Shown: positions 1 to 11,579 of the stretch, piece by piece
Numbering within the stretch: the stretch's first letter is position 1
Layout of the letters: each line of letters begins with the position of its first letter
NCBI RefSeq assembly: GCF_905147045.1
Contig: NC_065918.1
Span: 14,880,001-14,944,000, forward strand
Source of the DNA: Nymphalis io
Lineage: Eukaryota > Arthropoda > Insecta > Lepidoptera > Nymphalidae
DNA length: 64,000 nucleotides
Reading direction: 5' to 3'
Notes under the pieces: generated by a model
Seen by the model: only the letters and a program-made list of their open reading frames with translations
Database searches by the model: none
What the model was told of the DNA's origin: nothing
Program-made: the position numbers and the translations under genes

Positions 1-2339
1 ACTCACATATTTTTATTCTGTTAAACAAACATTGCTGATGAGGAAAGGTTTAAAGCATGTCCCATTGATTATAAGATTAATTTGCATTGATTACTCGACA
101 TGGTCCGAGTCCTACATGCGTGGTCACAACATCAAACAATTCATCATTAATCATATTATTTTGTACATTGTCAGATATAACTTTATTTTTAATCTCAATA
201 AAGTTCAGGTGTGAGGGTAAAATATGATAAAGCGAAATTGGGCTCGGTGAGTATCTGAAATCTGACAGGTTTTAATTCAATATAAATACGCGCGTATTGC
301 AATGTAACGTTGCATCAAAATATCAAATCAATATATTAATTATTAAAACAAATATGTATATATTTGTATTAATTTTTCTATACGGAGTTGGGACAAATAT
401 CCAGTATAATATAATATAACGACATTATCTAAGAAAACATCACAGCCAGTCCGCTTTATTAGCACAAACATTCAAAGTCTACAGATTATGAAAATATACA
501 CGTGGTGCAACAATGAGTAAATTCACTATTTTTAAATTCACTGAGGGCTTTCCGTCCGGAAGATTTAGGGCAAACAAACAAGGCTATATAATGATGTGCG
601 CCACAGAATATATAAGTACTGAGCTTCAGTGAAGTTTAGTTATGTCAATTTTAGAGCTGAGCTCTTATATTAAGCATCAGTATCAAACTAACCACATAAC
701 ATGATTATGAAATGTCAGAGCATGTCATGCAACATTGATGATAACAATCATATCATTTGAGGGATATACGAATCAAAATAGCGTGTCAACGTATTTCACT
801 TTTAACAATTCACGAGTGAGATACGATGTGTTCTAGAATATAAATATAAAACTGCATATCCATCTAGTTGATTATTTTTTTCGTATGCTTAGAATTATAT
901 TCATCATATCTAAAAGGTTAGTTCATCTAGCAATGTGGTTGTGGCAGGTTCAATCCTAACGTCGATCTAAGCATTATATAAATAAACGGTTAGTCCGTCG
1001 TATTTCCTATTTGAATTCAGTTTTAAATAATACTAATAATAAATAATGAATTAAAAAATCCTTGTCATTATGAACTTAAAATATCAATATAATGGAGGAG
1101 AAACGTAAAGAAAGAACTTAAAAGATACCACGTCTGATGTTAGTTCTGTCGTCGGGTACGGCACAGCTTATTTTCCGCTCAAATAATCGACATTGCGATT
1201 CAACCGTTGATACTGAAGTCACGGCAATATTTCGTCCGCTTTGCTTTTGATAATAAAAATGGTGAAAATGTTGTTGAAATATTTTACACACATTTTCCCT
1301 ATTTCCTACTGACAACGTGTATACAAAATTTCACAATTGACTAACGAACAAATACTCACTCACTTTCACATTTATAATATTTATAAGGATTTTGGTAGTG
1401 TGATATTTTTATGTGAACATCTAATGGTGCGCCTTGGAAGTAAGTCCGACTCGTATGCCGTGGCGGCGAACGGCATAACGCTATTTTATGTCGTCATTCC
1501 CCCTCTCCGCCGTCGCTCTCTGTTCCCTTGTGCGTGCTAGGCCCGTATACTTTAACAATATAACAATAGTTGGTTTATATTATTATAATAGTAAGAAAAA
1601 AAAACGAATATCTTATATTATTTTACACATATTTACTGACTTCGTATGCGTGGAATTTAGTATCAACAATATTTTTATTTTTACGGAGACACTTAAAAAT
1701 TAAATATATATAAATAAAATGGAAATGGAACACCTACCTGTTCCACCGTTTACCTAAACGGTGTTTATTTTTGTGCATCCTTTCAAAGGTTCTAGTGGTT
1801 CTTGTGCTATCTCTAAATGAACTTTGCTTCAAAGCTCGGCAAAATGTGCATACTTCCTTTATCGAGCCAATATGATTATATAATTGGTATATTATGATAT
1901 TGGATCATAAAAAATCTAGTTTTGTCTTCGGAATATGATATTTTCCTACGGTGAAATAGAGCCTATGTTTTAAGTTAGACCTCTAGCAATATGTCGATGA
2001 TAACCGCATTCAATTCTATGCAGTAATTTTTGCGTGACAAAGCTTACAACCATACAGACAGACAGACATCTAAAAACTGTTGTATTGGCTTCTGTTGCTT
2101 CAATAAAGATTCCAATTACTTTAACGTACAGACATCAGCTTTTTAAAATTTTATTATTTTTAATGTTAAAATCAATGCGTACAACATTACATCTTAAAAT
2201 AATATTAATGTTTATCTTTTAATATACCTATCGCTCTTAAAACAAATTATAATTTCCAACCTATTTTTACTACAAAGACAGAGAAATTAATAAATCATTT
2301 TTTCGCCATCACGCGATTTGGATTGAAAAGTTAGCTTTT
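1..2339. other. Intergenic, no gene seen
   Basis: AT-rich DNA with no coding stretch that I recognise on either strand. A short CpG-rich patch lies at about 1425-1545. A weak tRNA-like B-box word (GGTTCAATCC) at about 935 may be an old SINE remnant. Short CAGA repeats occur near 2055-2070. Confidence 0.6.
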
Positions 2340-2580
2340 TTTTTTATAAAATACGTAGTCGGACAGCAAATAGGTCACCTGATTGTAAGTAGTCACTACC
2401 GCCCGTAGCCATTGGTGCTGCAATAAAAACTAACTGTTCCTTACATATCAAATGCGCCATCAACCTTGCACTAAGATGTTATGTCCCTTGTGCCTGTTAT
2501 ATTAAGAATTGCTGTTTAGCGGTAGAATATATGATGAGTGCGTGATACCTACGGGCTTGTACAAAGACCTACCTCCAAAT
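2340..2580 (-). mobile_element. Family B retroposon copy, degenerate
   Basis: This matches the better copies at 5303-5603 and 46588-46885 in shared words and in order: a hydrophobic-looking T run, 'ggtcacctgat', 'gtaagtagtcacta', 'aatgcgccatcaacctt', 'actaagatgttatgtccctt', 'gcggtagaatat', 'gatgagtg' and the end 'caaagacctacc'. The T run on the left means the element lies on the minus strand with its poly(A) end at the left. Several small deletions show it is old. Confidence 0.75.
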
Positions 2581-3291
2581 AAATTGCTTTCAATATTTGC
2601 ATAAATATTGATTAAATAAAGGATTTTTCAAATAAAATAAAATATACATATGTATGTATGTATACATGTAACAATATACATAACCCAGGGAGAAGTACTT
2701 GTTTATTTTTCAGTGTACATTTATTTGTGAGCAGCGAATATATTTTTAAGCATGTAAAGAACATTCTGGAAGCTTAAATATTGATAAGTTTTGAGCATTG
2801 CGGTGCATAGCACAAGGTTTCACGTTCGAAGTCAACTTTGTATACGTGAATACAAAACGTAAAGATGAAGCTCGCGTGATGACGGAAAATTTTAAAGACT
2901 TGTTTATTGTTGAAAGTAGCTAAGTTAGAAGAATACATTTCATTCTACTCTTAAAATTTAAACATGTTTTAACTTTTAGCTATTAGAAATACAAATATAT
3001 TTTTTTTATTTAATAAATCTTGTGTTTATATAGATCACATTATTTATTTTTACTCATAGGTAATAAGGAACTAAAATTCAAAACAATTAATTATTCTTAT
3101 TTACTAACTAGCTGCCCGACTTCGTACGGGTAAAATAAGGATTTTATCACGAGCATATTTTAATCCCATACAATTTTAAATTAGATATTACGTGGGTAAT
3201 TTTTATAAAGATGTTTTATTTTTAATGGCGTCTATGTGAAAAATATCTTAGGTCAATATATAGACCTGACCTGACTATAGACCTGATTGTA
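2581..3291. other. Intergenic, no gene seen
   Basis: AT-rich. A short ATGT-type microsatellite is at about 2645-2670. At 3108-3145 there is a fragment beginning 'actagctgcccgacttcg', which resembles a word seen again in degenerate form near 20221, 26437 and, inverted, 51781. I take it as the edge of an unclassified dispersed repeat. Confidence 0.5.
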
Positions 3292-3380
3292 GGGCTTTGT
3301 GAAGGCCCGTCTGGTTACCACCCAATCATCAGATATTCTACCGCTAAGCCGCAACACTTAGTATTGTTGCGTTGCGGTTT
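3292..3380 (+). mobile_element. Family B fragment, + orientation
   Basis: It contains 'gtagggctttgtg', 'accacccaatcatcagatattctaccgc' (given here as one interrupted match) and 'agtattgttgcgttgcggtttgaa' like the 5' half of family B in + orientation. It stops abruptly and is followed about 130 bp later by a minus-strand piece of the same family. Confidence 0.7.
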
Positions 3381-3512
3381 GAAAGTCTGAGATTCTTAGA
3401 TCTCTAAGAGTTCTGTCTGCGGCTTCTCATCGTACATTTGTCCCACATTATGAGACAGAAATCTTGAAAAAGTTGACCCGGTATTTGTTTTTCTTTTATT
3501 ATAATAGATAGG

Positions 3513-3662
3513 TGATCATTATTACCCATTGACATTGGCACTATAAGAAATATTAACCATCCCTTATATCGCCAATGCTCGACCAACCTTGGGAACTAAG
3601 ATATTATGTCTCTTATCCCTGTAGTTACTCTAGCTCATTCAACCTTCAAACTGGAACACACC
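3513..3662 (-). mobile_element. Family B fragment, inverted relative to neighbour
   Basis: This is the minus-orientation middle part of family B: 'cattgacattggcac', 'aagaaatattaaccatc', 'ccaaccttgggaactaag' and 'cttcaaactggaacac'. With the + fragment at 3292-3380 it forms an inverted pair. Either two insertions occurred or one copy was rearranged. Confidence 0.75.
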
Positions 3663-4024
3663 CAGAAAGAAAGAATTTTTAGAAATATATAAAATGTTTA
3701 AAAATACTAAATTGCTTATGATCTAAGCCCAATGTTCTTGATAAGATAGTATTGACAGTTCGCCACGAGAGTACGTGTGAGTAAGGTCTATGTCAAGTAA
3801 CTTAGTGAAAATTAACACGAAAATAGTGCATATAGTTAAAACAAAAAAAAAACTAAATACATATAGCAATTCCTTTTATACATTAATGAACAGCCCAGCC
3901 CTATCTTGTAGGGAACAAACATGATACAGCATTGTTTGCTGATAATACCTCATTTTAGTTTTTAAAATAAAATTACTTGTGTAAATAATCTTTTGTTAAA
4001 TAATAAAAATGTAATTTTGCACAC
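3663..4024. other. Intergenic, no gene seen
   Basis: AT-rich sequence with no coding or repeat signal I can name. Its last nine bases (4016-4024) are the left target duplication of the next SINE. Confidence 0.5.
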
Positions 4025-4299
4025 GTGAATCTTAACCGATGATCGTGGGTTCAAACCCGGGCAAGCACCACTGAATTTTCATGTGCTTAATTTGTGATTA
4101 TAATTCATCTCGTGCTTTACGGTGAAGGAAAACATCGTGAGTAAACCTGCATGTGTCTAATTTCACTGAAGTTCTGCCACATGTGAATTCTACCAACCCG
4201 CATTGGAGCAGCGTGGTGGAATAAGCTCCAAACCTTCTCCTCAAAAAGAGGAGAGGAGGCCTTTAGCCCAGCAGTGGGACATTCACAGGCTGTTACGGA
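4025..4299 (+). mobile_element. Metulj-like tRNA-derived SINE, 5' truncated
   Basis: The body matches the full copies at 38700, 39841 and 40639 from just inside the tRNA-like head: B box 'gggttcaaaccc', then 'caagcaccactgaattttca', 'ggtgaaggaaaacatcgtga', 'gcagcgtggtggaataagct' and 'cccagcagtgggacattc'. The head before 'gtgaatcttaacc', including box A, is missing. A 9-bp direct repeat TTTGCACAC flanks it (4016-4024 and 4300-4308), so it entered as an already truncated copy by target-primed reverse transcription. Confidence 0.9.
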
Positions 4300-4308
4300 T
4301 TTGCACAC

Positions 4309-5122
4309 CAAATGTGAAAAAATAAATAAGTACTTAAATGTACTTTGATCCGTCGATTCTCCATATCAATAGGAAATCTATTGATCCAGTTGAATCAACT
4401 GCATTTCTTGGCCTTACTGTTGCTAAGTTGCAATGGCCACAGATTGACAAGGAGACTAAGCTCAGTGGCTTTTGCGGTTAAGAAATTAAGACTATTTACC
4501 GATATTGACACAGTTCGCTTTGTATATTTTAGATATTTTTACAGCTTAATGTTTCACGGCATTATACTATTATAATGCTGCCGCTATCGATACGATATTT
4601 ACGCTCACGCTGCAGATGAGGTCTATTTGTGCAATCTATAACCTAGGAGCTAAATAATCTCAAAGACAATGTGTGCAAATAATATACAAGAAGTGAATTT
4701 ATTGATGATGAATAAATCTTTCATCGTTGGCGATTATAAATACATTTTTAAATAAATATTGGATTATGAAAAACACTAAGTTTATATATATTAACTTAAA
4801 GATGAAGTATGTATGAGATGTTTTATTGAATAGTATTGTAGGTACGTCACACGTGTATAATATTTATGTGTAGATAGCATGATGAAATAAATTATCAAGT
4901 TGAAAAGCAAAAAAGAGGTGAAACGACTGTTTAAATACTATTAAACGACTGTTTATATACTACAAGATTTAATAATTACTAAATTAATTTAAGTATTTTT
5001 TTTATTTTTAATACAATAATTATTATAGATAAATGGGTAATGCATAGCCATACACAAAAAAAAATACTTTTATTTTAATTTTAATGTTTAAATCATTTAT
5101 TTTCTTCTAAACTTAATTTTTG
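4309..5122. other. Intergenic, no gene seen
   Basis: No convincing coding sequence. Very AT-rich between 4740 and 5100. A short duplicated phrase 'aaacgactgttta' occurs at about 4921 and 4944. Confidence 0.5.
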
Positions 5123-5302
5123 TAGATGCGTCTTTTTTCCTTATGGTGGCAGAATTGTTGTGACAAAAACGTGGATCGAACTTTGAACATAAATGGTTTT
5201 ATGTACGAGGTGGCAGAATTTCTCTTTTTTATATACAAGAACCTAAATCATTATATAATCGAAGAAAATATTTGGATGATTATATGGATATCGGAGCTAT
5301 AT
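5123..5302 (+). pseudogene. LINE endonuclease remnant, left part
   Basis: In one + frame this reads as a plausible apurinic-type endonuclease stretch (…LNINGF…, then …NHYIIEENIW…) upstream of the hallmark that continues after the inserted SINE at 5303-5603. The reading quality falls toward the SINE. With 5614-5909 it is one LINE remnant of CR1/jockey-like appearance. The clade is from memory and not tested. Confidence 0.55.
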
Positions 5303-5603
5303 TTTTTTTTTTTTTATAGAATAGGAAGGCGGACGAGCATATGGGCCACCTGATGGTAAGTGGTCACCAACGCTCTTAGACATTGGCATTGTAAGAAATG
5401 TCAACCATCGCTTACATATCCAATGCGCCACCAACCTTGGGAACTAAGATTTTATGTCCCTTGTGCCTGTAATTACACTGGCTCACTCACCCTTCAAACC
5501 GGAACACAACAATATCAAGTATTGCTGTTTTGCGGTAGAATATCTGATGAGTGGGTGGTACCTACCCAGACGAGCTTGCACAAAGCCCTACCACCAGTAA
5601 ATA
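5303..5603 (-). mobile_element. Family B retroposon with 10-bp target duplication
   Basis: A near-complete 300-bp copy. It has an oligo-T run at the left (the poly(A) tail of the minus strand), then the family words through to 'gcttgcacaaagccctacca' at the right. It is flanked by GGAGCTATAT at 5293-5302 and 5604-5613, a perfect target-site duplication. That shows retroposition rather than DNA transposition. The target is the LINE endonuclease remnant. Short open frames inside it (for example 5360-5641) are not genes, as the same peptides recur in other copies. Confidence 0.92.
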
Positions 5604-5613
5604 GGAGCTATAT

Positions 5614-5909
5614 ACAGAAAACCAACATTGACGAATGCTAAAATCTTTCTTGACACTTATATACAGTTACTATCTGCATCACAGGAAGAGAGGAATCGTC
5701 TTGGGAGACTTCAACTTCAACCTTCAAGCTCAGACTTGACTAAGTCTTACAAAGAATTCTTACGAGAAAATGGATGTAATATTTTGAACAACATCGATTC
5801 AGATCTGTGCTAGAGAAACAGCCACTACTACCATTATTGACCACGTATGCTCCAATTTAAAAGAAAACAAATTCCACTCTGCCATAATAAATACACCGAT
5901 GTCGGATCT
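5614..5909 (+). pseudogene. LINE apurinic-type endonuclease remnant, right part
   Basis: After removal of the SINE, the frame resumes with a GAIYRKP-like motif at the junction. It continues with a GDFNFN-type catalytic motif near 5705-5725, a KSYKEFLRENGCNIL stretch, and ATTTIIDHV near 5820-5845 that runs to a (T/S)PMSD end at about 5905. These are landmarks of the endonuclease of CR1/jockey-type LINEs. At least two frameshifts and stop codons (near 5735 and 5811) break it. The final SDH motif is lost where the sequence changes to a different, inverted LINE fragment at about 5909. Confidence 0.75.
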
Positions 5910-6125
5910 TCTTCTTCGAGTGCCTCTTCGACTAGTGAATGTTGGCAGGTAGCTTTGAATACTCCTTCTTGTGCTTTGCAAGGCGAAAGAGCTCGACTCG
6001 CGATTCCCATCCATCTCGGATGTGGTATAGACAATGCTTTTTTCTGCGACCAACTGCTCTCCTTACGGCACTCTTTCCCATCATAATGACTTGTAAAAGT
6101 TCATATCTTTCATGCCTAAGCACGT
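5910..6125 (-). pseudogene. LINE reverse transcriptase C-terminal remnant
   Basis: The minus-strand frame at 5932-6123 reads as the C-terminal tail of a LINE ORF2: a LRHERYELLQ stretch, a basic segment (VGRRKKHCLYHIRDG), then WESRVELFRLAKHKKEYSKL. This tail is familiar from lepidopteran retroelement proteins, but I cannot fix the clade. It is a different element from the + strand endonuclease that it abuts. No catalytic domain is present. Confidence 0.65.
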
Positions 6126-6771
6126 GTCCGAGATATGCAACTTATGTGATGTCAGGGATCACAAACATATACATCTGGAAATCAAGAAGTTCTACCAAAA
6201 CTCTACACCTACTATTGAATATAACGCAATTAACTAAAGCGATATATACAAAATAATGGAAACTAAACGATATATAGAAAATATAAGAATAAAAAATCAT
6301 TGCGAGTATTAAAAAAAGTAAAATAGCCAAAACTAAAATATTGAACCCATCTAGACAAAAATCATTAAATAAAGAAATTATAAATAAAAATAATCAACGG
6401 AACATTTAATGGACTAGATACAAAAATAATCCTCATAATGAAAAATGTATGGAATTTTTAATATAAAATGGAAGTGAAGTTACTCAAAAAATACAAGAAA
6501 CCAATAGTAATTTCTATCTTTGTGCCTTTAATAAGTGCAAAAACAAACGTAAAAAAGGCATAATTTAATAAGCAGCCTCACCAATAACAAACATAAGGAA
6601 ATCGTAGCACCAAACAAACTTTAAATTTTGTAATAAAGTGTAACGGACGTGTGAGATCTATGAATGTTTAACAACTTATTTTCAAATGTATGATTGGTAT
6701 GAGCTAATCGAATCCCAACTGTATGATAATGTAAAATAATTTATTAAATGCAATAATATAAATATAGCCGT
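6126..6771. other. Intergenic, no gene seen
   Basis: AT-rich. No coding frame or repeat that I recognise. Confidence 0.5.
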
Positions 6772-6975
6772 GATGTAGTGGTATGAACGCGTGAATCTTA
6801 ACCGATCACCGTGGATTCAAACCCAGGCGAGCATTCCTGAATTTTCATATACTTAATTTGTTTCTTGATTTGATTTATTGTAGAAATTCACCACATGTTT
6901 ATTCCACCAACACGCATTGCAGCAGCGTAGTGGAATAAGCTCAAAATCTTCTCCTCAACGGCTGAGGCTGTTACT
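6772..6975 (+). mobile_element. Metulj-like SINE, old and internally deleted
   Basis: The tRNA-like head is visible ('gtgatgtagtggtatgaacgcgtgaatc', B box 'ggattcaaaccc'), then 'gaattttcat' and the distal body 'ccaacacgcattgcagcagcg' and 'ggaataagct'. About 80 bp of the middle and part of the tail are missing. Substitutions are more frequent than in the copies at 38.7-41 kb, so this copy is older. Confidence 0.8.
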
Positions 6976-8293
6976 GGTCATAATATAAAAACAAACAATA
7001 CAAAATAAATAAATACATAAATTCTTACTCGTTCATAGCACTTCCAGCTATAATTAATCCGTGTATTTGCGATAAGACCAGTCTATCAACAATAATGCGA
7101 GGTATTCACAGATACCCTCTTTGTAACTATATATATACATTTTTTTAATGTGCTTTATTATATATAATGTTGTGAATTTTATTCTTTTTCAGAAATAAAG
7201 ATTCTTTCACCCGAACGATGACTGAATCATAAAAGTAACCACCAACTATTATCATTTAATATTTTTTTTAAAAATCTCGTATCTTCTACAAATAGTATAG
7301 AACAAAGTCCAGTTTCACTGTTTTCAATTTACTCTTAACTACTAAATTATTGATCATAATGAAATTTCGAAAAAACGTGATACAGAAAAAGATATGCCTC
7401 CTCACAAGCGGGAGAAACCACGGGCGTGAACTTGTAGAAAAAATATTGTAGTCCGCAGAGAATACTAAAAGGGTGAAATAATAACCGCAACGTCGTACTT
7501 GAATATAAAAAAAATGAATAAATTATGCAACTTGACGCTCGACTCGAAAGTATAATAAGATTTAGAAAAAACATTAAAAGAAGGTTTATTATATTCCATA
7601 TTTTAACTGTACTAAGTTGTATTGTCGCCAGTACCAATTTTGTGCAAAATTTCAGTTTTCACGTATGATAAATATATTTAATAGTTTACTTTATTGAGAG
7701 CCTTTAGTAGCAATAACTTCTAAGCTTTTAACTCATTATTTTTCTTGTTGAAATGAATATATTCTATACGCACTTTACAAAAATTTTACAATTACTTTGT
7801 ATGAAGTCCTAGCATAGTTTTCCTAAATTTAAGTCGAAGTACCTGTTAACTTTTAAGATATGCTGTTTAAAAAGAAAAAAGGCATTGAAAAGAAAAAAAT
7901 AGTAGTAATGTAAGAGTTCAGCTTTATCATCTGATATAAAGAACCCTAAAACATTAATGCAAGCGAAATTTAATGCGAGCGATTTACAACATTTCATGTG
8001 AAAGCGGCTTAGCCAAGGACGGTATTTAATTTACATTGACGTATGAAATAATATGTATGCCATGATGTTTAAAGTTTGAACCGCTTTAGATGAATTTAAT
8101 CTGGTTTAATTTTACTGATAGTTCATCCGCAATATCATATTATGCAATATATTAAATTCAATAAATGCGAAAACAGCGGATTATTACAAAACGACATTCC
8201 AAAACTTTTATAACATTTTTTTTTCCTTGGTGGGAGTGACACTATTGTAACGTTAAAAAAAGATGAAATATGTTATATAGCGTATGTTTTTAC
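6976..8293. other. Intergenic, no gene seen
   Basis: AT-rich. Open frames such as 7347-7637 (minus) have low-complexity composition and no recognisable motif, and I do not regard them as genes. Confidence 0.5.
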
Positions 8294-8510
8294 TGGTAGA
8301 TGCCATCCAATCATAATATTCATCATTGCAGGAATACGTAGTATTGTTGTGGTCTAGTTTGAAGAGTGAGTGAGCCAGTGTAACTACATCTAAAAGAGAC
8401 ATAACATCTTAGTTCCCAAGATTGATGGTGTATTGGCATTGGTTAATAATTCTTACAAAGTCAATGTATATGTGGTGACCACTTACCAACAGATGGCCCA
8501 TTAGCCAGTT
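8294..8510 (+). mobile_element. Family B copy, degenerate
   Basis: + orientation. It contains 'gaagagtgagtgagccagtg', 'cataacatcttagttcccaag' and 'gtggtgaccacttacca', in the order of the family. The 5' part is eroded and the poly(A) end is lost. Confidence 0.75.
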
Positions 8511-10466
8511 CTAATATTAAATATTAATAATAAGTTTGAACTTCTCTCAAATCTATATCTATATAATATTCATAAAAATAGTATAGTTTATAAAATTAAA
8601 ATGTGTAGAACTGTAGGTAAATAAAAAACCACACGTAGCACCGTTCGCTTGCACCGTGGTCTTTTTCTTGCTTTCAGAATTTTTATACCTGTCGTAACTT
8701 CCACGAAACGAAAGAAAAACAAACGTAAGTTCCGATTCGAACAATTTTAAAGGAATTCTCTGGTACATAATCAACTTTTATTAAAAAATTCTCTAGTTGG
8801 ATAAGGATTAAAAATGCCATCATCTTTCTATTCAACCTTGATTTGATAAACTATTTTAAGCAAATAACGGTTATTGTGATTTAACTAATAATAGTTAGAC
8901 ATAGGCTATATTAGCCTTTTTTGTGGTAATGATGAGTTCTTTAATCATCTAATACATCACTTTTGGTATCATCCATAGTTGTTGCAGGCCAAATAATGAT
9001 TTTTATATGTAAAATTTTGATAAACTTGGTACGAAAATGCAACAATGTATATTACAATTTTCGTAGACATCCCCATTGTTTTTATTAAAAAGAAATACCT
9101 GATGAAAGAATTGAAATTGATTGAATATTTTTCAGTTTATCCATTACAATCAAACATACATCAAATAGTTTTTCCTTATAATATTCGTGTATATATTTAT
9201 ATCTACTTTTATTAGTTCAAGTATTATGGATACTTTGCTCACTGTTTAAATTCAATTTTAATTTAGATGTTATTCGATTTTGATCAAGACAAAACTGGGG
9301 CGAAAAGAAGTGTGGCGGTTATCAAAAAGAAAGATTTTTGAATTTTAATGATTTCGGTGATGATTAAAGGGTGATTCTGGGTCTGTTATTGCGAACACGT
9401 TGTGCTTTGTATTTCTTTGAATAAATTAAACATTAAAATCAATATGAGCAGGATAAAGGTGTATCAAATGTGAATATTAGATAACATAATATTTAAACAA
9501 ATTTACTACCTAAGGCTAAATATTATAATCTTGATAATAGATGCGCAGTTGTATCCTCATGGGGCCCGGCGTAGTTTATTTAGCACATAGGAAATAAAAA
9601 ATATTAAAAGATAAGAATCCTTTTATATCATGCTTTAAATAATACTTTAATTTCATTGTAAGTAAACATGGCATCAGGGCAGGAGACATGCAGTGAATAT
9701 TTAAAAATAAATTGTGTTAAAAGTGACGGACACCTTACACCTCTCAAACAAAAAACAAACAGATCCACACGTTAAACTTCATATTGTACAAACCATTCAT
9801 ATTATATAGGGGTTGAAAATTTGTATGTTATTTATAAATATATATAACATTTACAAAAAACTCATTGCATATTGCGTTGCTATATGCATAATTCGATCAA
9901 GCTCATTGCCAATGACCTTGTTTATTGAATAATAATACAAAGCAAAGATATTAAAAAAATTGGGTTCTATGGTCTATTTTTTTATAGGATAGTCAACAGG
10001 CAACTGCTCGCAATACTATAGGGTTGATGATAAAGTTGTATACGTTCAGTTTATATTCGTTTACCTTGTAGAGCGCATGATTATTAAAATTAGAACTTAT
10101 TGCAGACATAAGCTCAAGCTTGTGCAGAATGCGATGGCAATGTTTTTCCTAATTATTCACCAACTTCCTAATAATCGCAGGTTCACATTTGAGTCCTATA
10201 TTATTTTTATTCTTTATAAATTACATTACATTAGTGAATTGAATATTATATATACGTTGAGGAAAATCCTTTTACGCACGCAGTTTTATAAGTGTATCGA
10301 AAATATGGAGAATGTAACACAATGTGCGAAACTCGCAACGTGATCGTGAACTCCTGTGTTATAATGGTGCAATAGCAATAAAATGTTACTTAATGCTACA
10401 AAATGTGAAATGGGAAAACTTTATTTATATTTAATAAGCACCTCTTTGTAAACTGTGGAAGGAACA
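8511..10466. other. Intergenic, no gene seen
   Basis: No host gene or named repeat recognised. The open frame at 10077-10343 (+, 88 codons) lacks any family motif and is AT-biased, so I leave it as probable noise. Confidence 0.5.
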
Positions 10467-10576
10467 CATTAGATATTCTACCGCTAAACAGCAATATTAT
10501 ATTGCGTTGCGGTTTCAAGGATGAGTGAGATAGGTGTCACATTGGATGGTTAATATTTCTCGCTATCAGGTGAGTT
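10467..10576 (+). mobile_element. Family B fragment, degenerate
   Basis: 'agatattctaccgctaaaca', 'ttgcgttgcggtttcaa', 'gatgagtgaga' and 'tggttaatatttct' follow the family order with a large internal deletion. Confidence 0.6.
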
Positions 10577-11579
10577 GTATGAAATTCTGTCTACTCGTTT
10601 GAAATCAAAGAAAATGAACATGCATCGAGTGATATCAACGATTTCGATTAAATATACTAAAATAATATTTCAACGTAACTATTCCTAAGGGCAATTACTG
10701 GATTCTATGCAATTTAATTAGTAGTCTTGCTAGTTTGCTTTTAAATTAAAAATTAAAACTTTGTTCGTTGAATGTTTAATCAGACAATCGATGCGAAATG
10801 CATTCAAAGTTACTAGACACGATATGATCCAAATCTATGCATTTGTATAGATTGGATCAATCAAAACGACGAATTGAGTATTCATGCCCTTTGACAAACA
10901 TAGCAAACGCAGACCAATCAACATCCTAATTTGCGAAACCACTCACCATATTAACCGTACGTTTGAGCAAAATCAAAAACATTTATTTCTAAAATTAATT
11001 TATAAATGTTTTTTCTATAAATTTGTAATGCGTATTTTGTTTTTATTTTAGTTTTAGTTATAGAATATATGAATTATATATTATTATTGTAAAATGGAAA
11101 AAAAAAATCTTTAATATCATGATTTTAATATTGATACAAATCTTTGATATTCTGAGAAATATTCAAAAGATCTAGTAGGCTATTTTTAACCGTATTATTA
11201 TTTAAATTTTTGCTAAATAAAGATATAATGGCTTAGACAGATAGATAGAAATCTTACTATCTACGAATTTATATTTAATTTATGAAGCAAGTTTAAGATT
11301 ACGCTGTGCTATCATATAGACCATGATATGTACCGGATTGATCTGAGTAGATCTTGTTAATAGAGGCATCTTATAAAACCTTGGGAGATACATCAAAACA
11401 ATATCTTAAAAATAGAAGAAAAGTGCGCGATAGTATATGTCTATCTTCTAAGGTACACTTACAATAACTTTTAGAATTTAATATACTAGTGGATTAAAAT
11501 TGTCGTTTACACTTTACAATTCGAATGAATAATTTAGGAGATATTACCGTTTCTAAATTACGTACAACCGAAAACATTC
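10577..11579. other. Intergenic, no gene seen
   Basis: AT-rich. Apart from the small hairpin at 10825-10859 I see nothing here. Confidence 0.5.
10825..10859. repeat. Short fold-back hairpin
   Basis: TGATCCAAATCTAT (10825-10838) pairs with ATAGATTGGATCA (10847-10859) with one bulged A and an 8-nt loop. No role is known. Confidence 0.7.

Noticed and set aside
1118..1540. Small open frames next to the CpG-rich patch at 1425-1545
   Set aside because: No motif, no splice-consistent extension and no sign of a protein family.
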